Shown here one piece after another: positions 1 to 9,349 of a stretch of DNA of 64,000 bases; position 1 is the stretch's first letter, and each line of letters opens with the position of its first letter. Under the pieces are notes generated by a model that was given only the letters and a program-made list of their open reading frames with translations, had not been told where the DNA came from and did not search any database. The position numbers and the translations under genes are program-made. The stretch spans positions 42,932-106,931 of the forward strand of contig DJXN01000004.1 of assembly GCA_002449765.1 (NCBI GenBank). Reading direction: 5' to 3'. The stretch is from Fibrobacter sp. UBA7003 (GTDB lineage: Bacteria > Fibrobacterota > Fibrobacteria > Fibrobacterales > Fibrobacteraceae).

Positions 1-986
1 AGGGCCTCAAGGGCGTGACGACCGAAACGGGTGCCGGCCAGTGGGGCACCGCCCTTTCGATGTCTACGGCATTCTTTGGACTCGACTGCCAGGTCTACAT
101 GGTGAAGGTCTCCTACGAACAGAAGCCGTTCCGCCGCGAAGTCATGCGCACCTACGGAGCCTCCGTGACGCCGTCCCCGTCCATGACGACTGACATCGGC
201 CGCAAGATCAACGCCGAATTCCCGGGCACCACGGGTAGTCTCGGCTGCGCCATCTCCGAAGCCGTGGAAGCAGCCGTGAAGCAGCCGGGTTACCGTTACG
301 TTCTCGGTTCCGTGCTGAACCAGGTGCTCCTCCACCAGTCCGTGATCGGTCTCGAAACCAAGGCCGCTCTCGACAAGCTCGGTGTGAAAGCCGACCTCAT
401 TATCGGTTGCGCAGGCGGTGGCTCTAACCTCGGTGGCCTTATTAGCCCGTTCGTCGGCGAAAAGCTTCGTGGCGAAGCCGACTACGATATTCTCGCCGTG
501 GAACCGGCAAGCTGCCCGAGCCTCACTCGCGGTAAGTACGCCTACGACTTCTGCGATACCGGTCGTGTTTGCCCGCTCGCCAAGATGTACACTCTCGGCT
601 CCAGCTTCATGCCGTCCGCCAACCACGCTGGTGGCCTGCGTTACCATGGCATGAGCACCATCCTCTCTGAACTCTACGATCAGGGCCTCATGCGCGCAAC
701 GTCCGTGGAACAGACCAAGGTGTTCGAAGCCGCAAAGCTCTTCGCCCAGACCGAAGGTATCCTCCCGGCTCCGGAATCTAGCCACGCTATCCGCGCCACC
801 ATCGACGAAGCCCTCAAGTGCAAGGAAAGCGGCCAGGCCAAGAACATCGTGTTCGGCCTCACCGGTACGGGTTACTTCGACATGGTTGCCTACCAGAAGT
901 TCAACGACGGCGAAATGAGCGACTACATCCCGACGGATGAAGATATCGCCAAGAGCCTCGCCCAGCTTCCGCAGGTTCAGGGTTAA
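1..986 (+). CDS. trpB: Tryptophan synthase beta chain, TrpB2-like (5' truncated by window edge)
   Basis: PLP enzyme joining indole and serine to make tryptophan, the last step of tryptophan synthesis. The frame is open to the left edge, so only about the last 328 residues are present. Supporting motifs are TETGAGQWG near the window start, a serine/glycine-rich phosphate loop (GCAGGGSNLGG, about residues 135-145 of the visible part), and the C-terminal HAGGLRYHG and LTGTGYFD segments typical of the longer TrpB2 group rather than classical TrpB. I infer TrpB2 from HAGGLRYHG and EPASCPSLTRG. No trpA is visible downstream. A strong hairpin follows the stop at 1034-1066, so the gene ends its transcript here. 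Confidence 0.9.
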   Translation, partial: GLKGVTTETGAGQWGTALSMSTAFFGLDCQVYMVKVSYEQKPFRREVMRTYGASVTPSPSMTTDIGRKINAEFPGTTGSLGCAISEAVEAAVKQPGYRYVLGSVLNQVLLHQSVIGLETKAALDKLGVKADLIIGCAGGGSNLGGLISPFVGEKLRGEADYDILAVEPASCPSLTRGKYAYDFCDTGRVCPLAKMYTLGSSFMPSANHAGGLRYHGMSTILSELYDQGLMRATSVEQTKVFEAAKLFAQTEGILPAPESSHAIRATIDEALKCKESGQAKNIVFGLTGTGYFDMVAYQKFNDGEMSDYIPTDEDIAKSLAQLPQVQG

Positions 987-995
987 TCCCTAATT

Positions 996-1024
996 TGTCA
1001 TCCCCGCCTCCGAGCGGGAATCTT
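996..1024. repeat. REP-like palindrome
   Basis: TGTCATCCCCGC, a short loop, then GCGGGAATCTT. A second copy in the opposite orientation lies at 54188-54215 (AAGATCCCCGC ... GCGGGGATGACA). Both sit in intergenic DNA just after a stop codon, as REP-type palindromes do. Confidence 0.5.
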
Positions 1025-1033
1025 TCAGAATTG

Positions 1034-1066
1034 AAAAGGCCCCGGATCCAAAGTCCGGGACTTTTC
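1034..1066. terminator. Bidirectional intrinsic terminator
   Basis: A-tract, stem CCCGGA/TCCGGG, then T-tract. It lies between the end of trpB (+) and the end of the convergent gene at 1083 (-) and has A and T runs on both sides, so it can serve both. Confidence 0.8.
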
Positions 1067-1082
1067 ATATTCAAGGAGTTCC

Positions 1083-3281
1083 TTAATTCTTGCGGCCCGT
1101 CACGCGGTAGCGGTACTCGCGTCCGTTTTTCTTGACGCGGACAAACAGGGACTGTTCCTTCGAGTCAAAGTAGAGTCGCGGTTTCTGCGAATCCACAGCA
1201 CGCTTGCCCGTAAGAACCGGGTTAACCGTCGTCGAATCGTCCCCGGGGCCTACCGACGTAGAATCGTCGGCGACCGCGTACCATTCGGCGTTCTCGATGC
1301 TTGCGGTCGCATCGGTCGGAGGCGTCGTGAGGTTCGCGCCATAGTTCGCATTGTTCAGCATGCCATCGTCGACCATGCCATAGAACACGCCCTTCGTAAG
1401 TTCTTTCGTGAAGTTGTTCTCGAGGTCGCCGCGCAGCTGTGCCGTGCCGGAAAGCTTCTTGCCGTTTACCGCCCACATCACGCCATAGACCTGCGCGTAG
1501 TCCGTCACGGTGGTGTTCACGATAATCGAAATCGCCCCCACCTTCGCGTGCCCGCTGATGGTACCGCTCACGAGCCAAGCGTCTTCTTCGAGCACGGCAT
1601 CGTCGGAAATTGTACCCGCGGTTACGAGCGCACGCCCGCGGACAGTCGCGTTCCCGCTAATTGTCCCGCCGTTAATGACCGCGAAATCCTCGATTCGCGC
1701 GTTCCCACTAATCGTCCCGCCGTTCACGACCGCGTCGGGGCCCACGTACACGCTCGCATCGACCTTCGCCTTGCTACTCACGAGGCCACCGCCGTTGCTA
1801 TGCTGCTTGTAGCCGCTCGCATTCGAAGGCTTCCAGAAATCCTTGTTGTAACCCTCGGGAGCGCCGTTTACGACTTCGATCATGTACGGGTAGCGGTAAA
1901 TACTGTAGTAGAACTGGTCCCAGAGAATCGTCTGCATCTCGGTCGGCGTTGCGGTTACGGCCAGCCATAAGGCCTTGTCGTTTGCCTTCGTCTCGATTTC
2001 CAGATTGAATCCCGTGCCATGCTTCATCTCGCTGTAGCGCGGCGTACCGTCACTGCCTTCCGCAACAAGGCCGACCGTCCAGCCCGAAGCCGGGTCCGGC
2101 AACGCATCCGGCGCATAGTTGCACCACCTGTACGTCTTGCCCTTGTAGTAATCCGTATTGTCGCCAAAGCAGGTGTAGCCGTTCACAGTCGGCTTATCCT
2201 GCACGATTCCGCGGAACTTGACCGTGACCGTCCCCGCCTTTTCGGGGTAGATGCGCACCAGGTTGTAGCCCCAGCGCTGCGGAGCCCAGTAGCTTGGCGA
2301 AATGTAATGGCCATCGTCCATCTTGTTCAGCATGGTCACGCGCGGGTGCCTGCGGTAATTGTCGCCCCAGCCCGAAGCCTCGCGCCTCGTCGCAAATTCG
2401 TAATCGCCCCAGGACTTCCTGTACAACGCCTTTTTCGCGGGCGCATACTCGAGCGTAGCGTTCTTCATCGCGAACTTGCCGAACTGCTGGTTCAGGCTAT
2501 CGAGCGACCAGCCGTAAACCTTCATCATGGCCGTAAACGGAGTCTGCTCCATGCGGCCGGCTTCCCCATCGCGGATGGATTCCATCCATATACGGTTCAC
2601 CTCGTGCGCGCCCTTGTTGCCGCCGCCGAATTCCTCCTTGAGGTGTTCGAAGAACTGCCAGTTGCAGTAACGGTCACGCGTAGAGCCATAGTAGAGGAAC
2701 GGGTAGTTGATAAGGTATTCCGCGCAGTGGGCGTCGTTCGGGTTGTACTGGTGCGCCATCCAGTTCGCATGGCATTCCGCAAACCAGCCCGAATGGCTGT
2801 TGTTGCCCATCCAGCCCGCCACTCCCTGCAGGCCGTGCGCAAACTCGTGCGATGTTCCCCAGTAATCCTTCAACGAGCCCACGCCAATCCACATGCCGGG
2901 CCCGTATTCGCCATTCAGGCCCTTCACGTAGTCCTGCCCGCCGTAGAGCGCCGCCATCACGGAGTTGTCGAACACGTAGATGTTGCTCTTGAGCTTCCTA
3001 TCGGGGCTACTCGGGAACGGGAGCATCCATCCGAGCGAATCGATGTAGAACGAGAAAACCTTCTCGAGCGACTGAAGCACGCCCTGCGCATCCGCCGTAG
3101 GGATAGACACGTTGTTTGCCTGCCCGTCATCCGTCTTGGGCTTCTTGCAGACCTCGAAATGCTCCGATTCAGCAATCAGCGTAAAGCCGTTGCTTGCGCA
3201 CTGGTTTACCCACTCAATGGCCGCGGCGTTCGAAACCAACCCCGCCACGGCAAACCCAACCAACATCCTGTTCAATTTCAT
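1083..3281 (-). CDS. Exported HExxH putative metallopeptidase with beta-helix-like repeats
   Basis: 732 residues from ATG at 3281, chosen because GGAG lies 8 nt upstream and a signal peptide follows directly (hydrophobic stretch ending SNAAA, about residue 21). A gluzincin-type zinc site is visible: HEFAH near residues 145-149, and a third-ligand glutamate in WFAECHANWM 20 residues further on. The C-terminal third carries regular short repeats of the form GGTISGNA, about 18-20 residues per turn, consistent with a small beta-helix. The last 40 residues form a basic beta-strand-rich tail like other exported Fibrobacter proteins. Substrate unknown. It resembles the DUF6055-type family of exported proteins, but I cannot confirm that. 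Confidence 0.7.
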   Translation of the reverse strand: MKLNRMLVGFAVAGLVSNAAAIEWVNQCASNGFTLIAESEHFEVCKKPKTDDGQANNVSIPTADAQGVLQSLEKVFSFYIDSLGWMLPFPSSPDRKLKSNIYVFDNSVMAALYGGQDYVKGLNGEYGPGMWIGVGSLKDYWGTSHEFAHGLQGVAGWMGNNSHSGWFAECHANWMAHQYNPNDAHCAEYLINYPFLYYGSTRDRYCNWQFFEHLKEEFGGGNKGAHEVNRIWMESIRDGEAGRMEQTPFTAMMKVYGWSLDSLNQQFGKFAMKNATLEYAPAKKALYRKSWGDYEFATRREASGWGDNYRRHPRVTMLNKMDDGHYISPSYWAPQRWGYNLVRIYPEKAGTVTVKFRGIVQDKPTVNGYTCFGDNTDYYKGKTYRWCNYAPDALPDPASGWTVGLVAEGSDGTPRYSEMKHGTGFNLEIETKANDKALWLAVTATPTEMQTILWDQFYYSIYRYPYMIEVVNGAPEGYNKDFWKPSNASGYKQHSNGGGLVSSKAKVDASVYVGPDAVVNGGTISGNARIEDFAVINGGTISGNATVRGRALVTAGTISDDAVLEEDAWLVSGTISGHAKVGAISIIVNTTVTDYAQVYGVMWAVNGKKLSGTAQLRGDLENNFTKELTKGVFYGMVDDGMLNNANYGANLTTPPTDATASIENAEWYAVADDSTSVGPGDDSTTVNPVLTGKRAVDSQKPRLYFDSKEQSLFVRVKKNGREYRYRVTGRKN

Positions 3282-3356
3282 TGCGTACTCCAATTAATAC
3301 CGCACAAAAATTCCGACACACCCGCATCGGCTACTAGTGAATTTATCCTTTTTTGC

Positions 3357-3391
3357 GCAAAAAAAGAAGGGCTCCGGAATATTCCGGGCCC
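3357..3391 (-). terminator. Intrinsic terminator of the 3418 gene
   Basis: Near-perfect palindrome GGGCTCCGGAAT/ATTCCGGGCCC at 3369-3391, followed on the minus strand by TTCTTTTTTT. It ends the minus-strand gene at 3418-4311. Confidence 0.75.
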
Positions 3392-3417
3392 AAAAGCGTG
3401 TAAAATCCGTGCAGAAA

Positions 3418-4311
3418 CTACTGGTTGCGCCCCAGTTTCTTGAAGTCGGGGGTGAGCTTCGCGCAGGCGCTGTCCTTCGGGGCGCTGCGGTACAGCACGA
3501 GCTCCTTCTCGAAGAACCCCTTCGTAGAGGCGCTCACGCTCCACTTGCTCCCCGCGGGGCAATTTTCCAACAGTACCTTCGAAACCGCAGTAAAGCGGCC
3601 GCCCGTTACCTTGTAGTCAAATGCGCTTGTCGATAGCGAGTCGGGAATCTGCAGGGCCGCCGCATTGCCAACCGCCTTGCTCTTCGCGTAAAACGCCTTC
3701 TGGGCTTCCATGTACTCGACGGCCTTCTGCTGCATTTCCGCGATGGAATCGGAAACCGACGCGGCCTTCACCGTCTCGTGGCAGCTACGCACTGCAAAAA
3801 AGGCAACCACAACCGCCACCACGACAGCAACCGGCAGGGCAATCTTCTTGAGCGGGACATTCCCCACCTTCGCAATGACTTCGCGCAGGGATTCGCCCGA
3901 CTCTTCCGGGGCGGCCTCGCCCGTTTCCCACTTGAGCAGCCTGAGCGCCACAAGGACATGCACGAACTGCTTGGGCAGGGCAAGCCCCAGCGCCGCGATT
4001 ACAAGCAGGACAATCGCTATCACCATGAATACGGCCAGGGCGCTTTCGGCAGACGGAAGCAAGCCCTGAACCTCCTTAAGGAGCGAAAGAAGCTGTTTGT
4101 CCTCGGCAAAGTTCTGCGAGGCGAAACGCCCGGTGAAGTTGTTGTAGCGGGCAAGCCCGAGCTTTACACCGTCGGTAGCCATCACGAGTACTGCCGAGAG
4201 GGCGCGTTCAATAAACAGGAACACCATGCCCACAAGCGCTATCACGCAGGCAATCAGCCGCGCCGTCCGTACCGGAGTCAAACCCGTATTTTTCGCATTA
4301 TCAATCATCAA
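3418..4311 (-). CDS. Three-TM membrane protein with pilin-like C-terminal region
   Basis: 297 residues, function not recognised. Three hydrophobic segments are visible: about residues 16-40, 88-118 and 155-175. The last is followed by about 120 residues outside the membrane, beginning with a helical stretch (SDSIAEMQQKAVEYMEAQ) and ending in a region with two cysteines. A hydrophobic helix leading into an amphipathic helix and a small cysteine-paired C-terminal domain recalls type IV pilin-like proteins, but there is no prepilin cleavage site and the segment is internal. The start ATG at 4311 is uncertain because ATG is doubled there. The upstream 50 bases are a low-complexity run of ATCATCAA-type units. 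Confidence 0.55.
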   Translation of the reverse strand: MMIDNAKNTGLTPVRTARLIACVIALVGMVFLFIERALSAVLVMATDGVKLGLARYNNFTGRFASQNFAEDKQLLSLLKEVQGLLPSAESALAVFMVIAIVLLVIAALGLALPKQFVHVLVALRLLKWETGEAAPEESGESLREVIAKVGNVPLKKIALPVAVVVAVVVAFFAVRSCHETVKAASVSDSIAEMQQKAVEYMEAQKAFYAKSKAVGNAAALQIPDSLSTSAFDYKVTGGRFTAVSKVLLENCPAGSKWSVSASTKGFFEKELVLYRSAPKDSACAKLTPDFKKLGRNQ

Positions 4312-4365
4312 CTGTCAACCATCAACAATTAATCATCAATCATCAACTATCAATCATCAATTATT
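4303..4365. repeat. Low-complexity TCATCAA-type short repeat
   Basis: Imperfect tandem units of ATCATCAA/ACTATCAA fill the space between the start of the 3418-4311 gene and the end of the Aas-like gene. Nothing else is recognisable in this gap. Confidence 0.6.
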
Positions 4366-7300
4366 TTCCCGCCAGTTCTTTCGCGAGTTTCTTAGCTGTG
4401 GTAAAGTCAGCCTTTCCGGTACCGAGCTTCGGGACCTTCTCCACCGCATACGCCACCGCAGGCAGCATAATCGGGGGGAATCCGCTTGCGCGCAGTTCCG
4501 AAAGCACGTCCTTCGGGTCCTTATCACCCTGGTAAAGGAGTACAATCTTCTCACCCTTCGCGGAATCGGGAATGGAGGTCACCACGTAGTCGCAGCCCTC
4601 GAGCACCGGCGTATCCTGGATCTTCTTTTCCACTGCACCGAGGCTCACCATCTCGCCACCGAGCTTGGCAAATCGGCTGTAGCGGTCCACAATCGTGAGG
4701 AAGCCGTCCTCGTCGAGGTAGCCCTTGTCACCCGTACGGTAGTAGCGCTTGCCGTTAATCATCGTAATCACGCTCTTGGTGCGTTCCTCGTCCTTGAGGT
4801 AGCCCACCATCACCTGGCAGCCACCGATAAGGATCATACCCGCCTCGCCCGTAGGCAGGGGTTCGTTCGTATCGGGGTCCACAATCAGGAACTGCGAGCC
4901 CGGGAGCGCCATGCCCACCGTGCCCGGCTTGTTGTTCACCTGCATGGTCATGTAGTCGCTGTGCAGGTTGTTCTCGGTATTGATACTTGCCACCGGGGCG
5001 GTCTCGGTACAGCCGTAGCCCTCGTAGATTTCCTTACCGAACTTGAGGCGGAACGCAGTAGCAAGTTCGGGGCGCAGGGCTTCGGCACCGGCGATAATCA
5101 GGCGCACGTACTTGAGTGCCATCGGGTGCACGTAGCGGCTAATCGTAAATGCACGCAAGAACGTCGGGGTCGCCACGAACGCAGTCACGCGGAATTCCGC
5201 ACAAACTCGCGCCATCGTCTTCACGTCGGTCGGGTCGGCCACGGTTACAATCGGGCAGCCTTCCGTGAGGTTCAACAGCGTAGTCACGGTAAGGCCAAAG
5301 CTATGGAACAGCGGGAGTTCCGAAAGCATCACGTCGGCGCGGGTCACGTTGAAAATACAGGCGAGCTGCTGGATGTTGCCCATGAGGTTCCTGTGGCTCA
5401 GCATCACGCCCTTCGGGGTTCCCTCGGAACCCGAGCTGAACATGATGGCCGCAATGTCGTCCAGCTTGACTCGCTTGCGGAAGCAGAACTTGATAAGCCA
5501 GCACGGTGCAATAATGCAGAAGACCAGGTAGAACGCAATCTTCGCCTTCGGGATAACCTTCATGAAGTCTTCCGCATAGAAAATGCGGAGTTTGTCGCTT
5601 GCAATCTGCGAGTAGTCGTTCCCGCGCATCTTGAGCTTTTCCACGAACTGCCTGCTCGTAATCACCGTCTTCACGTCGGCGCGGGCGGCACAGAACTTTA
5701 CGTTGTCCACAGACGAAGTGTAGTTCAGGTTCACGTTCGTCTTGCCCAAAAGCCAGAGAGCGAGGTTCACGATGACGCCTGCCGGAGAAGGCGGCAACAT
5801 GATGCCCACGTTCTTCTCGTCGGGGCCAAGAATCTTCTTCAGGTGCCTGCTGAATGCGATAACCGCGCCCATCAGCTTGAAGCCGGAGAAGTGCCCGCCA
5901 TCGGGATTGTATATGGCAGGGCCGTGCTTCACGTACTTCTTGTAGGTGCGAATCCAGCTGTCGCCGATAGGCTTCACGAACGAGACCGCATAGTTCCAGG
6001 CGCTTATGGAAATGTTGCGGATGATGGTGCGGACCTCGTTTGCCGGTGTAGTTGCGGGAATGGACTCGCCAAATGCGACGGTCACGGTACGTTCCGCAGA
6101 AGCGCCGTACATGTCGGAACCGCTATAACTGTAGTTGGAGCCCCACAGGCCCTGGATGTAGAACGGCACGACCTGAGCGTCGGTGCCCTCTACCGCCTTC
6201 GAATAGTCGATGCTGAACGGTTCAACGTGCGGGGAACGGGCCACCTCGCCCGTCGGGAAAATCACCACCGCGTGGCCCGCCATGAGCTTCTCGTGAATCT
6301 TCTTCATGGCGTCTTCGGGATGGCGGTTATCGATACGGATGCTCCCCAAGCGCTTGAGCATGGAGCGCAGGTACCACTTCTCGAAATGGTCCTTGTTGCT
6401 AGCGATGCACAGCGGGCGCGGGCAGGCCATCTGCACCATAGCCCAGTCAATAAAGCTGTGGTGGTTACCGACCAGGAGCACCGGACCGTCGTTCGGGATA
6501 TTGCCCACGTTGAGCACGCGAATCTTGTAACGGCTAAACACCAGGCGCAACAGCGAGCGGACAAGCGCCTGCGGAAGGTTCAGAATGGACCAGTAGAACA
6601 CGCCCACCGAAATGAGCGCGAGGCCGATAAAGTAATACGGCGGTTCAAGAGACGTGTAGCGGACCAGCGAGGAATAGATGAACAGGAACACCACGAGCAC
6701 AAGGGCCTGTATCATGTTCGCGAGCGCAATGACCCAGCCCGAATTATTGGGACGGGTGTTGTACTGCAAGAGCGCATTCACCGGAACGAGGAACATGCCA
6801 CCGAAGATACCGATTGCCGTGTAGAGGATAGAGAGCGCCACCGGATGCACGAAGAACGGGATAAGGAACATGCAGAGCGATGCACCGATCATGCCAAGCG
6901 GCACAAAGCCCGTCTCGATAAAATCCTTCGAGTTATGCGCCGCAATGATGGATCCCACCACGAGGCCCACGACGGCAAACGCGAGGTAGTTCTGCATGGT
7001 GTTGACCGTCTGCGAACCCGAAACATCCTGGAACACAAGCAGGAACACCTGGGCAAGAGCCCAGAACATCGAGAGAGCGATAATGGAGGCACGGAGCGTG
7101 CGGTGACGCCAGCCAAAGCTCAGGCGGCGGCGGGCAACGGAGAACTTGATGTTCTTGTCGTTGTACTTGACCTTCGGGATAAGGAAACTCGCGACCGTAC
7201 CGAGCACGCTCACCGTAACGAGAATCCAGGGAATCACGACAGACTTCGAAATAATGACCCCGACAGCCTCGTAGCGCACGAGCGCCTGAAGGTCGATAAG

Positions 7301-7786
7301 GTTCACGCCAACGATGGCAAGCCAGCTCGAGGCGATTATGCCAATCAGGGAGAAAATCTGCAGGAAAGCGTTCGCGTAGCTCAAGTGGTGGACTCCGAAC
7401 ATTTCACGGATGATCGCGTACTTTGCCGCGCTATGGACCGCAAAACCCGAAGACAGGCCGATAGAAAGCCAGAAAGCCACTCGCGGGCAGTTACAGGTGA
7501 CAAGGACCGCCTGGGCGATAACAAATAGCGTCATGAACAGGGAGGACCACGCGAGCACCTTGTTCTTCGAGAATCGGTTCGAGAAGAAACCGGCGGGCCA
7601 AATCATCAGCACGTAAGGCGCGATGAAGAAAATCTGGAGCATGAACGTCTGCCAGGTCTGGCCGGTGGTTGCGCTCGTAAACGAGCCCGAGAGAATCTTT
7701 TGGGCATAGATAAACACGCCCATCTGAACAAACACTGTCGCGAGAATCGATAAGAAATAGCGGACAGAACCTCTAACTTTCCACAT
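4361..7786 (-). CDS. aas: LplT-PlsC-acyl-ACP synthetase fusion (Aas-like lysophospholipid acyltransferase)
   Basis: 1141 residues with three domains in order. Residues about 1-405 form a 12-helix MFS transporter of the lysophospholipid flippase (LplT) type. Residues about 425-625 are a PlsC acyltransferase with the GNHHSFIDW (HX4D) motif and the FPTGEVARS substrate motif. Residues about 650-1140 are an AMP-forming acyl-CoA/acyl-ACP synthetase with MFSSGSEGTPKGVMLSHRN and a YRTGDKG motif. By family knowledge it imports lysophospholipids, activates fatty acids and re-acylates the lipid at the inner membrane. In E. coli lplT and aas are separate adjacent genes; here all parts are one chain. It stands alone between a low-complexity spacer and pepP on the same strand. 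Confidence 0.88.
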   Translation of the reverse strand: MWKVRGSVRYFLSILATVFVQMGVFIYAQKILSGSFTSATTGQTWQTFMLQIFFIAPYVLMIWPAGFFSNRFSKNKVLAWSSLFMTLFVIAQAVLVTCNCPRVAFWLSIGLSSGFAVHSAAKYAIIREMFGVHHLSYANAFLQIFSLIGIIASSWLAIVGVNLIDLQALVRYEAVGVIISKSVVIPWILVTVSVLGTVASFLIPKVKYNDKNIKFSVARRRLSFGWRHRTLRASIIALSMFWALAQVFLLVFQDVSGSQTVNTMQNYLAFAVVGLVVGSIIAAHNSKDFIETGFVPLGMIGASLCMFLIPFFVHPVALSILYTAIGIFGGMFLVPVNALLQYNTRPNNSGWVIALANMIQALVLVVFLFIYSSLVRYTSLEPPYYFIGLALISVGVFYWSILNLPQALVRSLLRLVFSRYKIRVLNVGNIPNDGPVLLVGNHHSFIDWAMVQMACPRPLCIASNKDHFEKWYLRSMLKRLGSIRIDNRHPEDAMKKIHEKLMAGHAVVIFPTGEVARSPHVEPFSIDYSKAVEGTDAQVVPFYIQGLWGSNYSYSGSDMYGASAERTVTVAFGESIPATTPANEVRTIIRNISISAWNYAVSFVKPIGDSWIRTYKKYVKHGPAIYNPDGGHFSGFKLMGAVIAFSRHLKKILGPDEKNVGIMLPPSPAGVIVNLALWLLGKTNVNLNYTSSVDNVKFCAARADVKTVITSRQFVEKLKMRGNDYSQIASDKLRIFYAEDFMKVIPKAKIAFYLVFCIIAPCWLIKFCFRKRVKLDDIAAIMFSSGSEGTPKGVMLSHRNLMGNIQQLACIFNVTRADVMLSELPLFHSFGLTVTTLLNLTEGCPIVTVADPTDVKTMARVCAEFRVTAFVATPTFLRAFTISRYVHPMALKYVRLIIAGAEALRPELATAFRLKFGKEIYEGYGCTETAPVASINTENNLHSDYMTMQVNNKPGTVGMALPGSQFLIVDPDTNEPLPTGEAGMILIGGCQVMVGYLKDEERTKSVITMINGKRYYRTGDKGYLDEDGFLTIVDRYSRFAKLGGEMVSLGAVEKKIQDTPVLEGCDYVVTSIPDSAKGEKIVLLYQGDKDPKDVLSELRASGFPPIMLPAVAYAVEKVPKLGTGKADFTTAKKLAKELAGK

Positions 7787-7804
7787 GAAAAACCCTTAAT
7801 TTGA

Positions 7805-7828
7805 CCTGCGGGGGCTTTTCCCCGCAGG
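7805..7828. terminator. Hairpin between pepP and the aas-like gene
   Basis: CCTGCGGGG/CCCCGCAGG inverted repeat 42 nt after the pepP stop and just before the aas-like start. The T-run does not follow directly, so it may be an attenuator-like or weak terminator. Confidence 0.4.
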
Positions 7829-7870
7829 ATTACAATTCGGGTGTAAATTTAGAAAATAGCACGTTTTGCC

Positions 7871-9238
7871 TCAACGGCTAGGCATCAAACGTTCGATTTC
7901 ATCGGGCTCTTTCGGGATATTTTCCGAAATATTGCGGAATCCGCCCTTGGTTATCAGCAGGTCATCCTCGATGCGGATGCCGATTTTTGCAAAAATGCGC
8001 TTGCCGCGGAAAACGCCCGAAAATTCGCCATAGAGTCCCGGCTCGCAAGAGATAAGCATTCCGGGTTCAAGGGTGACATCGAGCGAACGGGAACCGGGGT
8101 CGCCCTCGTGAATCTGTTCCCCGATAAAGTGGCTCACCCCGTGCGGCCGCCTGTCGTACAATAGTTTATACGAGCCCTTCGCGCCGCGCACCAGCCGCGT
8201 TTCGAGTTCCTGCATGATAAAATCCCAGGGGACATTCCCGATTTCCCTCAGCGACACGCCCGGGCGCACGAACTTCTGGTATTCCTTCGCCGCATCGAGC
8301 ACTATCCGGTAAAGCAGCTTCTGCAACGGATTGAAGCGCCCGTTGACAGGCAAGGTGCGCGAAATATCGCTGTGGAGCGACCCGATTCGCACGCCGAAGT
8401 CCAGGAGGACCATCTCGCCTGCACGCAGGGGCTCGTCGTTTTTCACATAATGCAGGCAGCAGGCGTTCTCCCCGCAAGCGCAGATTGTCGGGAACGCAAG
8501 GTCGCCGTCGCTGTGGCGCTGCATCTCGTAGTCGAGCATGAGCGAGAGGTCGCGTTCGGTACGGAGCTCGCCAAAACGCGAAAGCACTTCGCGAAACGCC
8601 CCGTCCGTCACCTTCTGGGCCGCCTCGGCATCCACAATGCGTTCCGGTTCCAGCGGCAGACGCAGTTTCCAGTGCAGCGGAGCCGCACTCCGGAGCACAA
8701 CATCCATGCCGCGCAAGGCCTTGAGCATCGACTTGCGGAATCGGTCATTGTGGTCGTCGCGGAACTTTTCGAAGAAATACGCATAGGCATGCCCACCCTT
8801 CGGGAGCCTCGTCGCCCGCATCGCAATCTCGTCCCAGAGTTCGGATTCGGGACGCACGTCGGCAATCCCCGTCACCTTCCGGACCCCGCTATCGCCTTTC
8901 AGGAAACCGAGACGCCTTCCGTTCCAGAACTCCCTGAACGGGTCCTTCGGGGGCACAAACAGAATTTCCTCGTCCGTTGCAGGGTCCAGAAGCAGGTAGC
9001 AACCCGCCTGGTTGATGCCCGTGAGGTAAAGAAACGCCGGTTCCTGCACAAACTTGTTCCAAGTCTGCACATAGGCCTCCTCCGAGCCCGGATCGGCCGG
9101 TATTCCGGCAAAGACGCAGAACGAGTCGAGAGCCTTCAACATGGCCCTACGGCGTTTTTTGTACAAATTTTTGGAATTGTAGCGCGGGGAATCGATAAAA
9201 ACCTGCGAATAGGGTCGAGAAAAAGCCTTTGTTGCCAT
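7871..9238 (-). CDS. pepP: Xaa-Pro aminopeptidase (aminopeptidase P, M24B)
   Basis: 455 residues. Start set at ATG 9238 because AGGA lies just upstream and the longer frame begins without one. The N-terminal half is an AMP_N domain (YLTGINQAGCYLLLDP). The C-terminal half is the pita-bread metallopeptidase fold with its five metal ligands visible: aspartates in LLDFGVRIGSLHSDISRT, histidine in GVSHFIGEQIHEGD, glutamates in EPGMLISCEPGLY and GIRIEDDLLIT. It removes N-terminal residues preceding proline in the cytoplasm, using two Mn/Co ions. No partner gene in operon; divergent from the lipoprotein at 9350. Confidence 0.92.
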   Translation of the reverse strand: MATKAFSRPYSQVFIDSPRYNSKNLYKKRRRAMLKALDSFCVFAGIPADPGSEEAYVQTWNKFVQEPAFLYLTGINQAGCYLLLDPATDEEILFVPPKDPFREFWNGRRLGFLKGDSGVRKVTGIADVRPESELWDEIAMRATRLPKGGHAYAYFFEKFRDDHNDRFRKSMLKALRGMDVVLRSAAPLHWKLRLPLEPERIVDAEAAQKVTDGAFREVLSRFGELRTERDLSLMLDYEMQRHSDGDLAFPTICACGENACCLHYVKNDEPLRAGEMVLLDFGVRIGSLHSDISRTLPVNGRFNPLQKLLYRIVLDAAKEYQKFVRPGVSLREIGNVPWDFIMQELETRLVRGAKGSYKLLYDRRPHGVSHFIGEQIHEGDPGSRSLDVTLEPGMLISCEPGLYGEFSGVFRGKRIFAKIGIRIEDDLLITKGGFRNISENIPKEPDEIERLMPSR

Positions 9239-9349
9239 TTTTTCCTCAGGAAAAGTAAAATTTCGCCATAAATTTACCATTTTAGCGCTCTTTCCGTTTC
9301 AAATTATTATAGATTTTAGGCATCACAGACTAGAATGGAGCCTGAACAA

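Noticed and set aside
4226..7528. Plus-strand open frame of 1100 codons opposite the Aas-like gene
   Set aside because: No ribosome site, no recognisable motif, unusual His/Arg-rich composition; the minus-strand gene has three clear enzyme or transporter domains.
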